The notes under the pieces are model-generated. The model had not been told where the DNA came from and did not search any database. It worked only from the letters and a program-made list of their open reading frames with translations. The position numbers were made by a program, and so were the translations under genes. A DNA stretch of 22,368 nt from an uncultured Planctomycetales bacterium (GTDB lineage Bacteria > Planctomycetota > Planctomycetia > Pirellulales > Thermoguttaceae): the NCBI GenBank assembly GCA_937889015.1, contig CALARR010000160.1, positions 1 to 22,368 of the forward strand, read 5' to 3'. Positions 22,166-22,368 of this stretch are shown here, piece by piece (position 1 is the first letter of the stretch; each line of letters starts with the position of its first letter).

Positions 22166-22368
22166 ATGTGCGAAACCTGTGATCTGATTTGCGACGGCTG
22201 CAACAACTGCGACCCGTGCGAAGGCTGCGATCCCAACACGGAGTGCCCTTGCGACACCACCTGCGATGGGTGCCAAGGCTGCGACCCGTGCGAAGGCTGC
22301 GATCCCAACACGGAATGCCCTTGCGACACCACCTGCGATGGATGCCAGGGCTGCGACCCGTGCGAAGG
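22166..22368 (+). CDS. Cysteine-rich tandem-repeat protein, 3' end beyond window
   Basis: From the ATG at 22166 the frame stays open for 67 codons to the edge. After MCETCDLICDGCNN come exact 24-residue repeats made of four hexads: CDPCEG, CDPNTE, CPCDTT, CDGCQG. Seven of every 24 residues are Cys, mostly in CxxC spacing, with Asp/Glu between. There is no signal peptide. A weak purine-rich stretch (AGAAGAGAA) precedes the ATG. Two full repeats and part of a third are visible; they differ only by three synonymous third-base changes. I recognise no family. Metal binding, a redox role or a disulfide-linked structural fibre are all possible; the small size of the visible part leaves length and domain context unknown. 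Confidence 0.75.
   Translation, partial: MCETCDLICDGCNNCDPCEGCDPNTECPCDTTCDGCQGCDPCEGCDPNTECPCDTTCDGCQGCDPCE
22208..22368 (+). repeat. 72-bp in-frame tandem repeats
   Basis: Units start at 22208, 22280 and 22352. Units 1 and 2 differ at three positions, all third codon bases (GAG/GAA, GGG/GGA, CAA/CAG). The array continues past the right edge. Confidence 0.95.

Noticed and set aside
22208..22368. CRISPR-like array
   Set aside because: The 72-bp units are contiguous, in frame and without unique spacers; they are coding tandem repeats.

Overview
The window reads as chromosomal DNA of a planctomycete, probably Pirellulales-like. This is inferred from high GC, a Gram-negative lipid A/Kdo gene (waaA), a very long SecA with planctomycete-style insertions, a eukaryote-like UDP-sugar pyrophosphorylase next to a myo-inositol-phosphate synthase, and secreted DUF4838 and SGNH-like proteins. 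No rRNA or tRNA gene is present to confirm it.

Left part (1-9.8 kb): mostly housekeeping genes on the minus strand. Read in transcription order they are secA, a 66-residue conserved small protein and waaA, closed by an intrinsic terminator; then, beyond a divergent A/T-richer DUF3800 gene, metK, a four-helix membrane protein of unknown function, a secreted Dabb-domain protein and apt (cut by the left edge).

Middle (10.1-14.7 kb): a plus-strand run of four tightly spaced genes: a PhnP-like metallo-beta-lactamase-fold hydrolase, an AGX/UAP-type UDP-N-acetylhexosamine pyrophosphorylase, a mannose-1-phosphate guanylyltransferase and myo-inositol-1-phosphate synthase. Together they would supply UDP-HexNAc, GDP-mannose and inositol phosphate, which suits synthesis of a glycolipid, glycan or inositol-containing compound.

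Right part (14.7-22.4 kb): an accessory region. It holds a secreted LVIVD-repeat propeller protein with the tail of a broken Gfo/Idh/MocA oxidoreductase upstream, about 1 kb of degraded repeat-rich DNA, a translationally coupled pair (DUF4838 glycosidase-like protein and SGNH-like secreted protein), and, after a strong intrinsic terminator, the start of a remarkable cysteine-rich tandem-repeat protein running off the right edge.

Repeats recur: heptanucleotide arrays based on TGACGAA and on YGACAAC sit exactly on gene boundaries; a 31-bp sequence followed by a variable hairpin occurs twice, once inside the apparent N-terminus of the DUF4838 gene; and several long hairpins lie at junctions. The most novel item is the Cys-rich 24-residue repeat gene with a terminator immediately before it.
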